Shown: in pieces, positions 6,509-8,018 of the stretch
How the letters are laid out: every line of letters begins with the position of its first letter
How positions within the stretch are numbered: the first letter of the stretch is position 1
Origin: Candidatus Aminicenantota bacterium
GTDB lineage: Bacteria; Acidobacteriota; Aminicenantia; Aminicenantales; Aminicenantaceae
Direction: 5' to 3'
Assembly: GCA_023135995.1 (NCBI GenBank)
Contig: JAGLRY010000080.1
Span: 1 to 8,018, forward strand
Length of the DNA: 8,018 bases
The notes under the pieces: generated by a model
The model's input: only the letters and a program-made list of their open reading frames with translations
What the model was told of the DNA's origin: nothing
Database searches by the model: none
Position numbers and translations under genes: made by a program

Positions 6509-6533
6509 ACTTTGGTAAAGGGGGATTATTTTG
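6498..6533 (+). terminator. Intrinsic terminator of folD, overlapping its last codons
   Basis: TCCCCC (6498-6503) pairs with GGGGGA (6520-6525) around a 16-base loop that contains the TAG stop. The T-rich run TTATTTTG (6526-6533) follows directly. The downstream T-run overlaps the end of the convergent Rrf2 gene. The stem is short but almost all G-C. Confidence 0.55.
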
Positions 6534-6966
6534 TCTTGGCGGGATTTTTCTTTTGGGATCTCTTTACAAGATCTTGGAGAGTCGTCTTAGAAAAATAATC
6601 TCTGAGAAGATTGTTCGCTTCTTTCCAGACTTCATACGTTGCGCAGCGGGGCATGCGGTCGCAGTAGTCAAGATCATCGATGCAATCCACAAGAGCAATG
6701 GGCCCTTCTAAAGCCTCGATGATCTCGATCAGTTTGACCTTGGAAGGAGGATGGGTCAGGATGTATCCTCCACCTGCACCCCTTATGCTTTTAACGAGTT
6801 TGCCGAGTTTAAGCGGAATAATAATCTGCTCCAAATAACGTATGGAGATCTCTTCTTCTTTAGCGACATTCTTGAGGATCACAGGCTCTTGACCAGCGTT
6901 ATAATGCAACGCCAGATTTAACATCAACCGCGTCCCGTACCGGCCTTTTGTTGAAAGTTTTACCAT
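6526..6966 (-). CDS. Rrf2-family transcriptional regulator, IscR-like with three cysteines
   Basis: A 146-residue winged-helix regulator of the Rrf2 family (relatives IscR, NsrR, CymR, RirA). The N-terminus KLSTKGRYGTRLMLNLA, the recognition region ISIRYLEQIIIPL (about 40-52) and the wing RGAGGGY (62-68) are typical. Three cysteines, C95-x6-C102-x5-C108, lie where Fe-S-binding members hold a cluster (IscR: C92-x5-C98-x5-C104). The fourth IscR ligand, a His three residues after the last Cys, is Tyr111 here, so a cluster would need another fourth ligand, as in several non-IscR members. ATG at 6966 follows AAGGAG with 6 bases of spacing; an upstream ATG in another frame sits too close to that site. 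No Fe-S assembly gene (iscS, iscU, suf) is adjacent, so the target is unknown; control of its own promoter is likely from the leader structure. The C-terminal tail is Lys-rich. Confidence 0.92.
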   Translation of the reverse strand: MVKLSTKGRYGTRLMLNLALHYNAGQEPVILKNVAKEEEISIRYLEQIIIPLKLGKLVKSIRGAGGGYILTHPPSKVKLIEIIEALEGPIALVDCIDDLDYCDRMPRCATYEVWKEANNLLRDYFSKTTLQDLVKRSQKKNPAKTK

Positions 6967-7049
6967 CCCATGCTCCTTATTTCATCTAAATTAATCAAAA
7001 AACAGGTTCATTTTTTTCTTAAACACATCGGCATTAAGGTTAAAATCAA

Positions 7050-7067
7050 AACTCTCTCAGGAGAGTT
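7050..7067 (-). terminator. Terminator-like hairpin between the lipoprotein gene and the Rrf2 gene
   Basis: On the minus strand AACTCTC, a CTGA loop and GAGAGTT form a perfect 7-base-pair stem, followed by TTTGATTTT (7049 down to about 7041). This can end transcripts of the lipoprotein gene about 100 bases past its stop. It also lies inside the leader expected from the promoter at 7119-7146, so it could instead act as an attenuator of the Rrf2 gene. Confidence 0.5.
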
Positions 7068-7118
7068 AACAAAACTATAATTCCGCCAAACTCCATAGAA
7101 ATTGTAGTGTATATAATT

Positions 7119-7146
7119 ATTATCGATGAATTTGACCTAATGTCAA
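7119..7146 (-). promoter_or_regulatory. Promoter of the Rrf2 gene with palindrome over the -35 box
   Basis: Read on the minus strand, TTGACA (7146-7141) is followed after 16 bases by GATAAT (7124-7119), five of six matching the -10 consensus. Start of transcription would be near 7112, giving a leader of about 145 bases. The -35 box is the left half of an inverted repeat TTGAC-N5-GTCAA (7146-7132), a natural place for a repressor dimer, possibly Rrf2 itself. The promoter lies just downstream of the lipoprotein gene. Confidence 0.55.
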
Positions 7147-7165
7147 GGAAACAATAAAAATAAGA

Positions 7166-7687
7166 TTAGTCAGTTCTGGGCGCAAACAACTGAAGAGCTT
7201 CGAGGATGGAAATAACTCCCTGATTAGCATTGCCCTTTTTGAACTCTTCCTTGGCTTCTGTTATTTTCCCTTTCACCATTGCAGCAATCGGAGCAATGGC
7301 ACCGCTCTCTGTGGATTGTTCTTTATCTTCAGGTTGTGTGATGAGATCGAGAGCCTCAGAAACAGATCCACCCGCACCGGGAAAGTTTCCTGCTGCAAAA
7401 TGTTCTTTTGCCGAGGAAATATGACCCGAAAAATTTTCCGGCCATTGGTCATGCGGCTTCACCAGAAGGACCGAATCCAAAAGTAAGCCGGCTCCACCGC
7501 CCACCTGACCTTTCTCCAGAGCTTCAACGGCTAAATCGAGGTTATTTTCAATTGTCTGAGCGATTGCGGCAATTTCCTCACCCCCACTTTCTGTCGCAAC
7601 ACCTGTCTGTTCTGCCTTATCCTGTTTTTGACAACAGAACAGGAAAAGCAAAATCACCAGAATCGGTATCCAGAGCCATTTTTTCAT
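7166..7687 (-). CDS. Small putative lipoprotein with three 29-residue repeats, function unknown
   Basis: A 173-residue protein that I cannot assign to a family. The N-terminus has two lysines, a hydrophobic stretch (residues 4-17) and then C18-C19, so it looks like a lipoprotein signal; the lipobox is poor, since LFLF precedes the first Cys, and it may be a membrane anchor instead. Residues 50-78, 91-119 and 142-170 align without gaps as three repeats, each ending in Pro, with a pattern of A/E-K, a turn G-[NQ]-x3-G and then a helix ending L-x-L-[IFV]-x2-P. They look like helical hairpins, similar in shape to TPR units. Linkers are low-complexity and acidic. ATG at 7687 follows AGGAGG with 6 bases of spacing. 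The same frame stays open upstream to an ATG at 7903, but that part lacks a ribosome site and faces the opposite gene, so it was rejected. It probably ends at the hairpin at 7050-7067. Confidence 0.7.
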   Translation of the reverse strand: MKKWLWIPILVILLFLFCCQKQDKAEQTGVATESGGEEIAAIAQTIENNLDLAVEALEKGQVGGGAGLLLDSVLLVKPHDQWPENFSGHISSAKEHFAAGNFPGAGGSVSEALDLITQPEDKEQSTESGAIAPIAAMVKGKITEAKEEFKKGNANQGVISILEALQLFAPRTD

Positions 7688-7791
7688 TACGAGCCTCCTA
7701 TATACTTCATTTAACTTTCTACTTGGATATACAGCCCCCCTTCTGATTTTATTCAATCCGGCTTTGCACTCCGAGGGAGTTTTATATCGCT

Positions 7792-8018
7792 TTGCCTTTC
7801 CACTGTAAGAAATCATCAACGGCTCCAGAAGTAGAAGTTCCGGAACAAGAACAAACATCCATAACGATCGCGTGTAATCCGAGTTCAGGAGGAAAGGACA
7901 CAAATATAACTGTTTCCATCTCCATCAACAATGCAGACAAGGAAATAAAAGTATTTGGACTCGAAGTAAAATTTGATGCCGACAAGTTTCAGTTTCGCCG
8001 CATCGAAGAGGGAAACCT
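7792..8018 (+). CDS. Cohesin-like exported protein, start unresolved, runs off the right edge
   Basis: The frame reads on from a stop at 7744-7746 to the edge. From about 7804 the protein looks real: Cys then KKSSTAPEVEVPEQEQ, a typical linker of a mature lipoprotein, followed by a beta-rich segment with NPSSGG near 7876-7893 and KVFGLEVKFDADKFQF near 7945-7992. This matches the first strands of a cohesin-like/carbohydrate-binding-type sandwich, a fold of secreted or surface proteins. There is no ATG in this frame before the domain; TTG at 7792, about 12 bases after GAGGGAG, is the only usable start after 7744 and would leave only four residues before the Cys and no signal peptide. The end coordinates are therefore nominal. 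Either a non-standard start, a frameshift, or a 5'-truncated gene is possible. It is divergent from the repeat lipoprotein gene, whose start lies 104 bases away. Confidence 0.55.
   Translation, partial: MPFHCKKSSTAPEVEVPEQEQTSITIACNPSSGGKDTNITVSISINNADKEIKVFGLEVKFDADKFQFRRIEEGN

Noticed and set aside
7688..7903. N-terminal extension of the repeat lipoprotein to an ATG at 7903
   Set aside because: ATG at 7687 has an ideal AGGAGG and begins the signal-like stretch; the extension has no ribosome site and overlaps the start of the plus-strand cohesin-like gene.
1..8018. CRISPR array, insertion sequence, tRNA or phage element
   Set aside because: No regular direct repeats, transposase motifs, terminal inverted repeats or cloverleaf sequences were seen.

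Overview
The window looks like bacterial chromosome from an anaerobic or microaerobic, probably diderm organism. The evidence is a Tat-exported molybdenum hydroxylase, a PilZ protein, an Fe-S-type Rrf2 regulator, a possible lipoprotein and a cohesin-like exported domain. The C-terminal style of the last domain resembles proteins I associate with Acidobacteriota/Aminicenantes-like lineages, but that is only an impression. Start codons are mixed (ATG, GTG and TTG), and most genes have clear AGGAGG-type ribosome sites. No mobile element, CRISPR array, rRNA or tRNA is visible.

Layout, left to right. (1) 1-1287 is the 3' part of a DUF4015-type putative glycoside hydrolase with an unrecognised C-terminal domain. 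(2) 1314-1956 is a near-consensus promoter, a small five-cysteine protein and an Mth938-like (AAMDC) protein, arranged as a tight two-gene unit. (3) 1957-2243 is non-coding with two inverted repeats. It is followed by a GTG-started PilZ-domain gene (2244-2615) with a hairpin at its stop. (4) 2847-5497 is a two-gene molybdenum hydroxylase operon: a 2Fe-2S subunit, then a Tat-signal molybdopterin subunit of the isoquinoline 1-oxidoreductase type, overlapping by ATGA. (5) 5612-6508 is folD with a TTG start. It ends in a terminator and converges on (6) an Rrf2-family regulator on the minus strand (6526-6966), whose leader holds a strong promoter, a palindrome over the -35 box and a terminator-like hairpin. 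(7) 7166-7687 (minus) is a small putative lipoprotein with three 29-residue helical repeats. (8) From about 7792 to the right edge (plus) is the beginning of an exported-looking, cohesin-like protein whose start cannot be resolved.

Functionally the window is mostly a set of independent short transcription units. The clearest pathways are molybdenum-dependent hydroxylation of an N-heterocycle or aldehyde at the periplasmic face of the membrane, and one-carbon folate metabolism (FolD). Regulation is suggested by c-di-GMP (PilZ) and by an iron-sulphur or redox signal (Rrf2). I found no convincing new multi-gene defence or mobile system. The least explained items are the Cys-peptide/Mth938 pair, the Rrf2 leader, the triple-repeat lipoprotein and the start-less cohesin-like gene.
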